Position numbers and translations under genes: made by a program | Origin: Prevotella falsenii DSM 22864 = JCM 15124 | GTDB taxonomy: Bacteria; Bacteroidota; Bacteroidia; Bacteroidales; Bacteroidaceae | Length of the DNA stretch: 64,000 bases | Reading direction: 5' to 3' | Assembly: GCF_000613945.1 (NCBI RefSeq) | Contig: NZ_BAJY01000007.1 | Location: 44,331 to 108,330, forward strand | The notes under the pieces: generated by a model | The model's input: only the letters and a program-made list of their open reading frames with translations | Told to the model about the DNA's origin: nothing | Databases searched by the model: none | Shown here: piece by piece, positions 19,465-28,722 of the stretch | Layout: each line of letters opens with the position of its first letter | Numbering within the stretch: the stretch's first letter is position 1

Positions 19465-19533
19465 AGGCAGGTTCTAAAAACTACACGTCGGAGCAGCCCA
19501 ATCTGCAAAAACGGTTTTTAGAACCTACCTTTT
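19465..19533 (+). terminator. Stem-loop after ridA
   Basis: AGGCAGGTTCTAAAAAC pairs with GTTTTTAGAACCTACCTTTT across a 30-nt loop, with T-rich sequence after it. Confidence 0.55.
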
Positions 19534-19675
19534 AATTGATATTAAGAACAAAAAACAAACCCTTTCACCGACTTTAAAGCCCGCCTTTTATGGCATTAAG
19601 AAAGAAAAATAAACCCTTGCACGGTTTTTAAAACCTGCTTTTTAATTGATATAAAGAATGGAAAATAAACCCTCT
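19512..19675. repeat. Three direct repeats (110 bp from first to third)
   Basis: CGGTTTTTARAACCT ... TTAATTGATAT occurs at 19512 and 19622, 110 bp apart, with a degenerate copy between. The third copy contains the start codon of the gene at 19658 (ATGGAAAATAAACCCTCTCA matches a non-coding part of the other units). Confidence 0.6.
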
Positions 19676-20073
19676 CACAATTCGAATACTCCGCTTTCAC
19701 TCGTTGTTGAACTGCGACAAAAAGTAAAAAACAAAGCCTTTTGGATACACACAGGCTGTCTGCTCTTCCTTTTATTATACGCCCTCAAGCCCATAATCGG
19801 TTCGTCCGATACATACCGGTGGGCTGTATCGGTTTTAGAAATAATGGCTTTGCCGTATTATTGGCTTCCATAATCGCCGGATTTAAGCGAAAACTACAAT
19901 TACGGCAGCGTTCTATAGCCTCTCGAAAAACAGCATATCCCTATCTCTTTATTTCCATTTTAGGTATAATTATAAGCTACATATACCAATCAACGCCATT
20001 GCCGTTTTGGATATTTATGCTCGTTTTGAACCTACTTTGCATTTTTCTTAAAAAGCCCATAAACCATAAATAG
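19658..20073 (+). CDS. Small membrane protein of unknown function, frameshifted as read
   Basis: Two overlapping frames join into one protein of about 138 residues. The first gives a polar N-terminus (MENKPSHNSN) and a membrane segment (WIHTGCLLFLLLYALKP). Near 19856 the frame shifts; loss of one T in TATTATTGG would explain it. The rest has LASIIAGFKRKL and two further hydrophobic segments (YLFISILGIIISYIY and FWIFMLVLNLLCIF). About four membrane helices, no recognised family. The start codon lies inside a repeat unit. Alternatively it is a decaying gene. Confidence 0.5.
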
Positions 20074-20101
20074 CCCCCAAAATCATAGGTATTCTAAAAT
20101 A

Positions 20102-20270
20102 CCTATGATACCTAAAACCCCTACGCCACCTATCTCCACCGCCACAAACACCCTACCGGCCCCCAACCCTATGATACCTAAAACCCCTACGACACCTACC
20201 TCCACCGCCAACAACACCTCGCCAGCCCCCAATCCTAGAGCCCCTAGAATCCCTAGGACACCTATTCCCC
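20102..20270. repeat. CCTA array with 9-bp register in 66-bp tandem units
   Basis: CCTA starts at 20102, 20111, 20120 and 20129, again at 20168, 20177, 20186 and 20195, and again at 20234, 20243, 20252 and 20261. The 9-bp blocks repeat every 66 bp. The plus strand is strongly C+A rich. Confidence 0.85.
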
Positions 20271-20484
20271 CCCGCCCCACACACCTCGCCGCCCCCAACT
20301 GCGACAAAAAGGGAGGGTCGCAACGACCTTTTGTTAAAATCATCATTGCCCCAAAAGAAAATATCCCTTACATTGAAAGCGCAAACTTATCAGTTCAATT
20401 AGAGTATCATTTTCTTAATCATTATAATAGATTATATAGGAACGGATAACTGTCTGATACTCAAAACTCCCCACCATCGACCAC

Positions 20485-20626
20485 CGACAAATAAGTAACT
20501 TACCGCCGACAAATAAGGAAACGACTGCCGACAAATAAGTAATCTTGCTGCGACAAATATGTAACTCTGCGCCATCGTCGCACGACAGAAAGGGAGAATA
20601 GCTACGACAGAAAGGGAATTTTTCAC
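20485..20626 (+). repeat. Iteron-like array, 22-bp spacing
   Basis: CGACA(A/G)A begins at 20485, 20507, 20529 and 20551 (22 bp each), then at 20583 and 20605 (22 bp apart after a 32-bp step). Units read CGACAAATAAGTAA or CGACAGAAAGGGA followed by about 7 variable bases. Spacing and directionality resemble replication iterons. Single copies of the motif also occur at 20301, 20811 and 20855. Confidence 0.75.
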
Positions 20627-20984
20627 TTTTTTGACGCCGAAAGTTGCCTTTTTTACCATCGAAAACTGCCCTTTTTGTTTCTAAACCGCCCCTCCCCCAC
20701 CCTTTATATATGTAATCTCGCACTGCAAAACCGCCCGAAACGCTTTACATTTGAAATATTGCAACACACTGAAAACGTGATAGATACACATTAATAAGCA
20801 CATATAGCGACAAAAAAGGAACAATATTTAGAACCATAAAAAACGGCATTTGCCGACAAAAAGGGAAGAAAGCGCATACACGTGCCGAATTCCTGATGCC
20901 GTTAAAGCGTGCTTCCTCGCATCGTCCATCGTTTTTGCGCTGCTCATACTTAACCGGGCAAGCGCGCAACCCTTCCCCCTTCCC

Positions 20985-21045
20985 AATTTTATTTGAGCAT
21001 TGCCATGGCAAGAGAATGCACCTTTCGAGGAACGAGAAAAGAACG
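20985..21045 (+). repeat. Short dispersed repeat (family D)
   Basis: TTTGAGCATTGCCATGGCAA and CTTTCGAGGAACGAGAAAAG match the copies at 33300 and 35812. Confidence 0.55.
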
Positions 21046-21063
21046 GAAAAAAGCCAATAAAAA

Positions 21064-21249
21064 CGTAAATATTTTTCGTAACAATATCTATCGCCTAACC
21101 ATCTCATCGTCAGCGCATTACAATACCTATTGTTTTGCGTTGCAAAAGCGGCTGTTTTGCACGGTAAAACCGTAGGTTTTACATCGCAAAACCTACGGTT
21201 TCGCAACGCCAAAGCGATTATATCACTTTTTAACAGAATTATCTTTACA
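21064..21249 (-). repeat. IR-186 element, copy 2
   Basis: A 186-bp copy in reverse orientation. It carries the word GCGGCTG in place of one CCTACGG-type word (GCAAAAGCGGCTGTTTTGC). Confidence 0.75.
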
Positions 21250-21364
21250 ATATTAAACCGAAAAACGCTCACTGTTTCATTGACGAACTTGCTTAAAAAC
21301 ATCTGCGCGATAGCCTGTTTAATCTGCTCTCTTATGCCGAACTCACGCAATATTTACAGCCTCT

Positions 21365-21490
21365 TTCCCTCCCCTCCTCACCCCCAAACCGCCTGCATCT
21401 GTGGGCGTCCTTCGATATTTACAGCCTCTTTCCCTCCCTCTCCTCCCCCCAAAACCGCCTGCATCTGTGGCCGTCCTTCACTGCCTGCGG
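21365..21490. repeat. Two tandem units of 66 bp
   Basis: ACCGCCTGCATCTGTGG occurs at 21388 and 21454, 66 bp apart, each preceded by CTCTTTCCCTCC. Pyrimidine-rich and non-coding. Confidence 0.7.
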
Positions 21491-21779
21491 CGTTCTTCCC
21501 ACCCCTACCCCGTTCTATTTGCGTAGATTTCCTTTCGCATCGATGGCGCGTAAAATTCCCTTTTGCGCCGCCGCTCTTTCGTGTTAGAAGTGAAACCGCC
21601 CCACCCCTGCATTGCTGTCGCATCGTTCGCACCTTGTACGTTGCGTGTATTCAGGCGGATAAGAGCGTACTTGCTTGCGCCCCTCCTACCCACGTTGCAT
21701 ACTTCCGGGTGCTTATCAACGCACGGAACACGTTGGTTTACACCTCAATAACGCCGGCAAAACCCCAAGAATTGCCATC

Positions 21780-21980
21780 TTAAAATCATCGTTTCCCACC
21801 TTCAAAATTCTGCTTTTCCACCCTCAAATTCCCTTCATTCCACTCTCAAAATCCTATTTTTTCACCCCAAAATCCCCTCCATTTCACCCTCAAAATCCTA
21901 CTTTTTTACCCCAAATTTTCCTCTATTCCATTCTCAAAATCCTATTTTTCCACCCTTAAAATCCCGCTCTTTCGCTCTCG
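21780..21980. repeat. Pyrimidine-rich array of nine 22-bp units
   Basis: The CAAA core starts at 21803, 21825, 21847, 21868, 21891, 21912 and 21935, with a degenerate CTTAAAA unit at 21957. A typical unit is CTCAAAATCCTATTTTTCCA plus two bases. The plus strand has almost no G. Confidence 0.8.
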
Positions 21981-21999
21981 TTTTCCTTCCATTTCCGCC

Positions 22000-23360
22000 T
22001 CTCTGCCGCCGCCCGACTTCCCCACCCTACAACCCTTGAAATGCGTTTCGGTTTTCTCTCCCAATTTGTCGCACATATATCGAAAAAGAACACTTCCCTT
22101 TTTGTCGCACCATACCGTTGCTCTCATTTCCGACAATCTTACTTATTTGTCGCCCATAACTGTCCGCCGAACCCCCACAAAACGCTCTCCTACCCGGCAA
22201 AAACATCTTTTCCCCACCCTTAAAGCCTATTTTTGCTGCGACATATTAGTAACAAATATCAGCGAAAAATACGCTAATGCAGAATATTCAATCCACTACA
22301 ACACAGACAAATAAAGGAAAATGCTGCATTAAAACTTAAAGGATTTACAAAACTTTTCACTTTTTTGTCGCCGTTCCCCTTTAACACACCCCTTATCTAC
22401 TATGTATATCAGCTACTTACGTTGCCTTTTACATATCCGAAATATATATTCCCATTTTGTCGTACCTATGCTTTCGCCGATATTTCTTCCCTTTTTGTCG
22501 CATAAAACCTGCTCGATAGCATCGCAGCGACAAATTTTCTACATTTCTTTTTCTTGGTTCTTATCGTTTTTTGCATTCTCCCCCACCCTGCTCTCGCAAC
22601 CGTTTACAATATTTTTCACTTTTTTGTTGCCCATCGAAGCCGCTTTTATCACAGCAAAATATCTTCCGTATTTGTCGCACATAATTTTGAGTTTTCTATT
22701 TCGCTCGTATTTTTCAAGCGACGAAAATCGGAAATTTACTCTCCGGAATTTTCTGTTTTACAAATCGAAACTTCAATTTGCGCTTATTGCCGGCAATACC
22801 ACGCTGCGACCAAAAAAGTGTTTCCGAATTTCTATCGTCGGCAGTTGCGAATTTCAAACCGGCGAGCAAAACTTGCTTTATCGCATTCGATACACCCACA
22901 AACTTGTTTCTGAAGATGCAGGCAATTTCCATTACGGACATAAGGAGCGCAATCAATCGAGTTTTCGGTATAGCCTTGCGTGCGTTCGTCATGCTGCTGC
23001 GTGCAAACCATATAATGTAAGGGCGTGCATCGTTGCATACCTTAAACAGAATAAAAATGCAATTTTGCGAAATGGCAGACAATATGCCGAAGAAGTAATA
23101 AATATGTATTTTAAACATCGCTTGCGTTGTTTATTAATCCATTCGGTTTTGCTTGCAAATATCATAATGATGCGTCGCAATAATATTAATAATGTGCGTT
23201 CGGCAAAGGAAGGCAGGTTAAGCAGTCTATATGGCAGATGTTTTCTAACCAAGACGTCCGATGAACCGGTGCGCATTTTTCCGTTTAACTTTCTAACGAC
23301 AATTCCATGAGAAAGCGGCAATTGTATTTTCGCATTGCGAAACCAGCTGTTTTGCAGCGC
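22000..23360. other. Non-coding stretch with inverted GACAAA motif
   Basis: No supported gene; open frames here have no signal, family resemblance or promoter. The motif of the 20485 array recurs mostly in the opposite orientation (TTTGTCGCA or similar at about 22066, 22102, 22147, 22368, 22459, 22496 and 22675). A partial IR-186-like piece (CGCATTGCGAAACCAGCTGT) is near 23320. Confidence 0.55.
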
Positions 23361-24070
23361 AAGACCGTATTTGTTTAAGCATAAAAATAAAAGTAAAGTA
23401 ATATAAATATATAAAAACAAAGAAATAAAAAGAATAAAAATAAGAGTTTTAATAAAAATATATACCGACATGTTATTTAGTTGTTTGTAAATATAAATAT
23501 ATAAAAATAAAGAAATAAAATAATAAAGAAATAAAAGAAGATTGTTATTTTAATATTCCTGTTTATAAAAACTTAAAAAACATTTTTGCTATTTAAATGT
23601 TTTGTCGTATATTTGTATTTGCAGATTTATTTAGAAGATTATGTTTTTATATAAATATATCTTTAAAAGTCTGCGGTGTTACGTTTGTAGCGAAGTAAAT
23701 GCTGAGGTGTGCGAAGAGAAATGTTGTAATGTGTTACTATATAGAATATAAAGTAAATATATAAAAATATAAACGTATTCTTTTCTCCACTCTTCCTGCT
23801 CTTTGTCTTTCGCGCAAAGCGTTCTTTGAATAACTGTTTTAATATATTCTTGTTTATTTCTATAAATATATAAAAATAGATTTAAGTTTTTATTCTAACA
23901 AGTAAAAAGAGATTATAGCTATTTCTTTGAATACGTTTTTATGAAAGAATATAGATAAAAAGATATTGTAAAACATAAAAATAGAAACGTTTATATAAGT
24001 ATAAAAGTAAAGAAAGAATAATATTTAAAAGTAGTAATGTAAAGATGTAAAACCATAAATATATAAAAAT
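23361..24070. other. A+T-rich stretch with repeated ATAAATATATAAAAA
   Basis: Very A+T rich and non-coding. ATAAATATATAAAAA or close variants occur near 23403, 23493, 23753, 23862 and 24056; the last ends at the ATG of the next gene. Confidence 0.6.
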
Positions 24071-24781
24071 ATGAAGATAAAGACATTTAAAATAGCGAGC
24101 CGTCGGGTTGCAATACTTGGCTGGTCGGTGGGTTTGGGCATCGCTTTGATGGTGTTGAAGTTTTTCGAGAACTTCGGCGAAAAGGTAGATGTGTCTGCCG
24201 TAGATGTGTTTAAGGTGGTAGACGGTGCAACGAATGTGTCGCCGATAGTAGGTGCGATAGGTTTGGGAATAGCACTTTGTCAAGTGGTAGCGTGGGAACA
24301 GCTTCGCCATGCTTTGCTGAAAGCCGATAAGTTTTGGTTGCAATTGGCGCAAATAGTGGTGATGGTGCTGACGCTTTTGGGCGCGGCGGTGGCTGTAATG
24401 CCTTCCGGAGCCACTCTGACAGCATCGGGTGCGATGTTGCAGACGGGGTTTGGCGCGTTCCAAGCTGCCCTGCCATTCTACAATAACTTTGCGATTGGCA
24501 TTGCAAATTTGCTCTTGGGTGCAGGTTTGGCAATGAAATTTGCCGGTAAGGTGCGCCTTTACGGAGTTGCACTCTTGGTTTTGCCGGTGCTTTCGTTGTT
24601 GGCAGGCGAATTTTACACCTATTTATATACGAGCGTTGGCGGCTTGACGTTGCAGACGTTGGAAACCTATCGCACCATGATGCTTGTATTTCAGTTTGCC
24701 GTTCAGGCAGGATTGTTGGTGTTGCTGCGCCGCACGATGAGTGGAGTAGGGGAGGGCGATGCCGAAGTCAGCGAAGCATAA
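24071..24781 (+). CDS. Multi-pass membrane protein of unknown function
   Basis: 236 residues with about six or seven hydrophobic segments (for example VAILGWSVGLGIALMVL, VGAIGLGIALCQVVAW, LAQIVVMVLTLLGAAVAVM, YGVALLVLPVLSLLAGEF, MLVFQFAVQAGLLVLL). No family recognised. The ATG is preceded directly by CATAAATATATAAAAAT, identical to the sequence before the next gene (25227). The two proteins have similar size and topology and may be distant paralogues. They lie between the repeat-rich non-coding region and parA. Confidence 0.7.
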   Translation: MKIKTFKIASRRVAILGWSVGLGIALMVLKFFENFGEKVDVSAVDVFKVVDGATNVSPIVGAIGLGIALCQVVAWEQLRHALLKADKFWLQLAQIVVMVLTLLGAAVAVMPSGATLTASGAMLQTGFGAFQAALPFYNNFAIGIANLLLGAGLAMKFAGKVRLYGVALLVLPVLSLLAGEFYTYLYTSVGGLTLQTLETYRTMMLVFQFAVQAGLLVLLRRTMSGVGEGDAEVSEA

Positions 24782-24808
24782 AGCGCATGAATGTAGCGAT
24801 TTTGTGTG

Positions 24809-25030
24809 TTTAAAATCGGGCGGAACTTATCCGATACATGTTTAAAAGCAATTCCCCAAATAGGCAAACATGCAGCGATGCGCATTTAAAGGCAGCCAAA
24901 AAGTTAAGCAAATATGCAGCGATACACATTTAAAAGCAGCCGAATTGTTAAGCAAACATGCATCGCAATACATTTAAATGCAGTACGGAAAGCGAAAGAA
25001 AGATGCGATATTTCGCATTTATAAGCAGGC
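24809..25030. repeat. Tandem units of 44 bp
   Basis: TTTAAAAGCA-type cores begin at 24841, 24885, 24929 and 24973 (44 bp each), with weaker copies at 24809 and 25018. The text between is like AAGCAAACATGCAGCGATGC. Non-coding. Confidence 0.75.
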
Positions 25031-25226
25031 AAAAGGCAAAATAAGAGTGTATTGATGCGCATCTGATTGCAAACAAAAAGATAAATACAATATTACCGAT
25101 ATACGTTTAAAGGTAAATAAAAAGATAGAAAAATAATTTTAAATATAAATATATAGAATATTGATAACAATGCTTTTACAGCGTGTTTATTTATAAATAG
25201 ATTTAAAGAAATAAATATATAAAAAT

Positions 25227-25973
25227 ATGTTCAAGTTGTTAATTGCCCATTTTGACGTTCGTCCCGTAGAGCAAAAGCTGCTCACGGTGCTGGAGTTTAT
25301 ATTTGGTTTCAGTCTTGTGGGCTTGTTTCTTGCCGTGTTAAATCAGAGTGGCGAGAAGCTCACTGCGGGCAGCGTGTTGGTTTCCGATAGCGTTTCCATT
25401 GTGTGCGAGTCGCTGGTTTGCCTGTCGTTGGTAGGTTTGTTGGCAATTTTGCGTTGCGCTTTGTGTAGGGTAAGGCAGGTAGGCGATGTTGCAAATCGTG
25501 TGCGTTTCCTGACGGTTGCCATCGTTTCAGGCATCGTTTACGTAGTTGCGGGCAAGTTCTCGCTGTTCTATTACGGTACGGAAGAGTTTCCTTTTCTCCT
25601 CGACTTGGTAGTTACGATAGCGAGAGTCATTTTTTTATTGTATAGCGTGTATGTGTTTTCGTGGATTCATTCCCACGCCGTACGACAATTGAAACGCTAT
25701 ACCAACCGTGCAACCGTGGCAATTTTGGCAGCAATATTCTTTGCTTTCGTCGCCGTGTTCATTGCATTTATCGACCTGCCTGTCGCTGTTATGGGTGCAT
25801 TTTGGGCAATTTCGCTTGTTGCTCTCTGCTGTTGTTTCGTGCTGTTGAGCCGCATGCTGAAGTTCGATGGCGGCGCACGCTCATCGCGACTGTCAGTGTA
25901 TGAAGTCGAAAGGGTGTGTACAAAACGTTCCATGCTGCAGGACAGTTTTCCGCCAACAGACGAAAATGTGTAA
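25227..25973 (+). CDS. Multi-pass membrane protein of unknown function
   Basis: 248 residues, about six hydrophobic segments (FIFGFSLVGLFLAVL, ESLVCLSLVGLLAIL, LTVAIVSGIVYVVAGK, VTIARVIFLLYSVYVF, VAILAAIFFAFVAVFIAF, AFWAISLVALCCCFVLL) and a polar C-terminal tail of 40 residues. No family recognised. It starts right after ATAAATATATAAAAAT, as does the gene at 24071. It ends 125 bp before parA on the same strand. Confidence 0.7.
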   Translation: MFKLLIAHFDVRPVEQKLLTVLEFIFGFSLVGLFLAVLNQSGEKLTAGSVLVSDSVSIVCESLVCLSLVGLLAILRCALCRVRQVGDVANRVRFLTVAIVSGIVYVVAGKFSLFYYGTEEFPFLLDLVVTIARVIFLLYSVYVFSWIHSHAVRQLKRYTNRATVAILAAIFFAFVAVFIAFIDLPVAVMGAFWAISLVALCCCFVLLSRMLKFDGGARSSRLSVYEVERVCTKRSMLQDSFPPTDENV

Positions 25974-26098
25974 CATGCAGATTGATAATGCGTTCCGCTT
26001 GGGGCACAATCGGTTGCACCGTAAGGCAGAAACGCATGACGAACGAGGCGCAAGTTCTTTTTAAAAATGGAAATATAATAATATAAATATAAAAAGGT

Positions 26099-26758
26099 AT
26101 GAAAAATATTAAGGTAGTATTTGCCAATCAGAAAGGTGGAGTAGGGAAGAGCACGCTGTGCATGCTCTTTGCCAATTATTTAAGTTGGAAGGGCAAGCCC
26201 GTGTGCATTATCGACACCGACTTGCAGAAAACCATTCTGATGCAGCGACAAAAAGATGTACAGATTTACGACGAAGAAGAGCCATACGTTGTCCAGAGCT
26301 TCGACGTAAGCGAGCCGGAGCTGATGCAACAGCTCATGGATTCGGCATCGCAAGTAGAAGGTTACGTGCTGTTCGACTCGCCGGGTAACGTCAGCGAAGA
26401 CGGTTTGGTGCCCCTTTTCACCAATGCCGACTACATCGTTTGCCCATACGAGTACGAGGACAAGACGCTCGACTCCACCGGAGTCTTCGTCCAAGTGGTG
26501 AATGCGCTCAAGGAAGTGAACCCCGACATGCACGCACAGATATTCTTTGTGCCCAACCGCATCGACCCCCGCATCGGTACGTCCGACGAGCAGCGTATGT
26601 GGAGCGACACCAACGACATATTCTCGCAGATTGGCAAGGTTACGCCGATGGTGAACAGTCGCGCCACGCTGAAACGCATCAACACCTTCGAACTGCTGGG
26701 CACGCAGCGCGAGGCAGTGAAGGGCGCATTCGAATATATGATACGCCGAATGAAATAA
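26099..26758 (+). CDS. ParA-family partition ATPase
   Basis: 219 residues. The deviant Walker A motif NQKGGVGKST is at residues 9-18, an IDTDLQKT segment follows, and a switch II-like DSPGNVSEDG is at about 96. It belongs to the ParA/Soj/MinD class that drives plasmid or chromosome partition or positions transfer machinery. The size suits the short ParA forms of Bacteroidetes plasmids and conjugative elements. The next gene on the same strand (26910) is a ParB-like candidate, and an iteron-like array lies 5.5 kb upstream. This suggests a replicon maintenance locus, but no replication initiator is seen in the window. Confidence 0.9.
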   Translation: MKNIKVVFANQKGGVGKSTLCMLFANYLSWKGKPVCIIDTDLQKTILMQRQKDVQIYDEEEPYVVQSFDVSEPELMQQLMDSASQVEGYVLFDSPGNVSEDGLVPLFTNADYIVCPYEYEDKTLDSTGVFVQVVNALKEVNPDMHAQIFFVPNRIDPRIGTSDEQRMWSDTNDIFSQIGKVTPMVNSRATLKRINTFELLGTQREAVKGAFEYMIRRMK

Positions 26759-26909
26759 GGCATCGCCCCGCCGCTTTCGTCCGCCGGTTGTTGCGCTGCG
26801 GATATATAAAAAATTGTAAGTCAGCGTATTACATAGCTGCGTAGGCGAATAGGGTAGGGCACGATAGTCTGCCGAAACAAACGAAACAAAAATAAAAACG
26901 ACATATATT

Positions 26910-27434
26910 ATGGCAAAGAAAAAGACAAGAGTAATCATGCCCGGCGGCATTTCCGGGTTAGTAAACAAGGTGCAGGGCATAGAGAAACCTGTTATTGCGA
27001 CTCCTGCAGAAACAGAGACGGAGGAGCCGACAGCCCCTGCGCCCACCCCCGCGCCCGAACCGGTGCACACCGAACCCGTCGTGAAAACCAACCCAACGCC
27101 GAATACCGACGAGAAAGACCGTTCGGCACCGGCAGCCAAGAAGTTGCCCAAAGCCGAAGGAAAAGAGCTTGCCCGCGAATACACGCTTGCGCAAGGCGGC
27201 ACCGACGACAGCTGGCAAATGTTCCTCGACCTCGCCAAAGAGTATAAGTTGCGCGACTCCAAGCTCGCCACGGTGTATATCGACTCCGACCTGAAGAGCG
27301 TGCTTGACCGTCTGAAGTCAGCCAACAGCATCAAGATGCCATCAACGGCACTGCTCAGTTCCATCGTTGCCCGCTTCGTGTTCGACCACGAGAAGAACAT
27401 CAAGGAAGCCATCTACGGCGATAGTTTGCTTTAA
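26910..27434 (+). CDS. Probable ParB-like or DUF3408-type partner of ParA
   Basis: 174 residues. A basic N-terminus (MAKKKTRVIMPGG) is followed by a Pro/Glu/Thr-rich linker (about 35-75) and a C-terminal domain (about 100-174) that could be ribbon-helix-helix: ATVYIDSDLKSVLDRLK, then PSTALLSSIVARFVFDHEKN. Small DNA-binding proteins of this build accompany ParA in Bacteroidetes plasmids and conjugative elements. It is 151 bp after parA with the same orientation. The partition role is inferred from context. Confidence 0.6.
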   Translation: MAKKKTRVIMPGGISGLVNKVQGIEKPVIATPAETETEEPTAPAPTPAPEPVHTEPVVKTNPTPNTDEKDRSAPAAKKLPKAEGKELAREYTLAQGGTDDSWQMFLDLAKEYKLRDSKLATVYIDSDLKSVLDRLKSANSIKMPSTALLSSIVARFVFDHEKNIKEAIYGDSLL

Positions 27435-27551
27435 CCCCAAGGCTGCAGGTTGCGTTTTTTCTTTTTAGAACCCCCCGGGAGTGGTAGAAATTTCGGGGGG
27501 TCTAAGTTGCCTTTTGCCTTTGGAAAGGGGGGTATAGAGTTTATAGGGGCT

Positions 27552-27721
27552 CTAGTTTTCCTAGGGATTCTAGTTATCCTAGGGGTTTCTGCGGTTTTAG
27601 GGGAGTTTCTGGGGGTTCTAGTTTTCCTAGGGATTCTAGGTTATCCTAGGGGCTTTTGTGGTTTTAGGGAGGCTTCTAGAGCCTCTAGTTTTCCTAGGGA
27701 TTCTAGGTTATCCTAGGGGTT
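27552..27721. repeat. CTAG array in tandem units of 66 bp
   Basis: CTAG at 27552, 27561, 27570 and 27579; at 27618, 27627, 27636 and 27646; and at 27676, 27685, 27694, 27703 and 27713. The block TCTAGTTTTCCTAGGGATTC starts at 27551, 27617 and 27684, so the macro-period is 66-67 bp over a 9-bp register. Confidence 0.85.
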
Positions 27722-27773
27722 CTATGTGGTGGTTAATGGGCGCGCGCCTTTTGGCGTGCAGTTTTTGGAGAAC

Positions 27774-27990
27774 GCAAAAAGCCGGCTTAGAACGCAACAA
27801 AGCCTGATAAAAGCCCGCAAAAGGATAGATTAAAACTGGCAAAAAGCCGGCTAAAAGCCCGCAAAGGATAGATTAAAGCTGGCAAAAAAGCCTGATAAAA
27901 GCCCACAAAGGATAGATTAAAGCTGGCAAAAAGCCGGCTTAGAACGCGAAAATAGATAGATAAAAGCCCGCAAAAAAAGCCGGATTACCT
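27774..27990. repeat. Array of about ten units near 22 bp
   Basis: GCAAA-type unit starts at 27774, 27794, 27817, 27839, 27861, 27882, 27905, 27926, 27946 and 27970 (mean spacing 21.8 bp). Two unit types alternate: GCAAAAAGCCGGCTTAGAAC and GCAAAGGATAGATTAAAGCT. The last unit includes AAAAGCCGGATT paired with a later CCGGCTTT, which may act as a terminator for either strand. Confidence 0.75.
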
Positions 27991-28093
27991 CACGGTTGTC
28001 CGGCTTTCTAACCTTTTTCTATTGCTTCTCTTTCTATAAATCGCTTACGAAAAGAGATAAATAACTATTATCCAATATATTTCTATGATACTT

Positions 28094-28690
28094 TTATTTT
28101 TTCATTCCGGTGTATGCTTTGTTCATTCCTTTCACTACTTCCGACGTAATGTTGCAAGCGTCGTCGGCATAAAGAATGTTGTCGCCGCTCTTTGCAAGTA
28201 TCATTACATACTTCTTGTCTTTGTTAAAGCTCTTCAAGTAGTTGTGCACACTGTCGGAAAGTGCCTTGTTATAGTTGGCAACTTCCTTCTGATACTCTGC
28301 TCCCAAACGCTGTTGCAAGGCTTCGGCATCGGCAGCTTGCTTCTGAATACCTGCCTGAATTTGCTGTGCCTGTGCCTGTGTGTACTTGTTGGTCTGAATG
28401 TTTCGCTGGAAGTTGGCTGCTGCCTGCTGCAACGTCTGCTGTTTTCCTGCGAGCGTCTTCTGTATGTTCTTTTCCTTTGCTTCAAGGATTTTAGCCACCT
28501 CTTTCCAATAAGTGTACTGCGTCATTATGGAATCAATCTCCACGTATGCTATCTGTTGCGCGCCTGCTGTTGCGGTTGCTGTGGCAGGTTTTGCAGTTTC
28601 CTTGGTGTCATTGGCTTTTGGCTGATTGTTGCAAGACATTATTCCGAATGTCATTGCTGCGACAGCCAACGCACTTAAAGTCTTTTTCAT
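28094..28690 (-). CDS. OmpH/Skp-family periplasmic chaperone, lipoprotein form
   Basis: 198 residues from the ATG at 28690 (MKKTLSALAVAAMTFGIMSC). Lipobox IMSC suggests a lipidated protein, unlike soluble E. coli Skp. Residues 55-150 are a long Gln/Ala-rich coiled coil (EAKEKNIQKTLAGKQQTLQQ, QAQQIQAGIQKQAADAEALQ), the tentacle region of Skp. The C-terminal part (KYVMILAKSGDNILYADDACN) matches the family core strand. It should help outer-membrane protein passage through the periplasm. The gene follows a small membrane protein gene (28723-28917) by 32 bp and is probably in the same operon. Confidence 0.85.
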   Translation of the reverse strand: MKKTLSALAVAAMTFGIMSCNNQPKANDTKETAKPATATATAGAQQIAYVEIDSIMTQYTYWKEVAKILEAKEKNIQKTLAGKQQTLQQAAANFQRNIQTNKYTQAQAQQIQAGIQKQAADAEALQQRLGAEYQKEVANYNKALSDSVHNYLKSFNKDKKYVMILAKSGDNILYADDACNITSEVVKGMNKAYTGMKK

Positions 28691-28722
28691 CTTTATATTT
28701 GTTTTATTAATATCGTTGTTTC

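Noticed and set aside
21130..21783. Open frame of 217 codons on the plus strand
   Set aside because: It runs from an IR-186 element through 66-bp tandem repeats; not a plausible protein.
22402..23310. Open frame of 302 codons on the plus strand
   Set aside because: Composition is that of pyrimidine-rich and GACAAA-motif DNA; there is no promoter, domain or start signal, and the frame changes character along its length.
11428..27721. CTAG arrays as phase-variable coding repeats
   Set aside because: 9 bp would keep the reading frame, but no start, signal or flanking coding sequence was found in the same frame.
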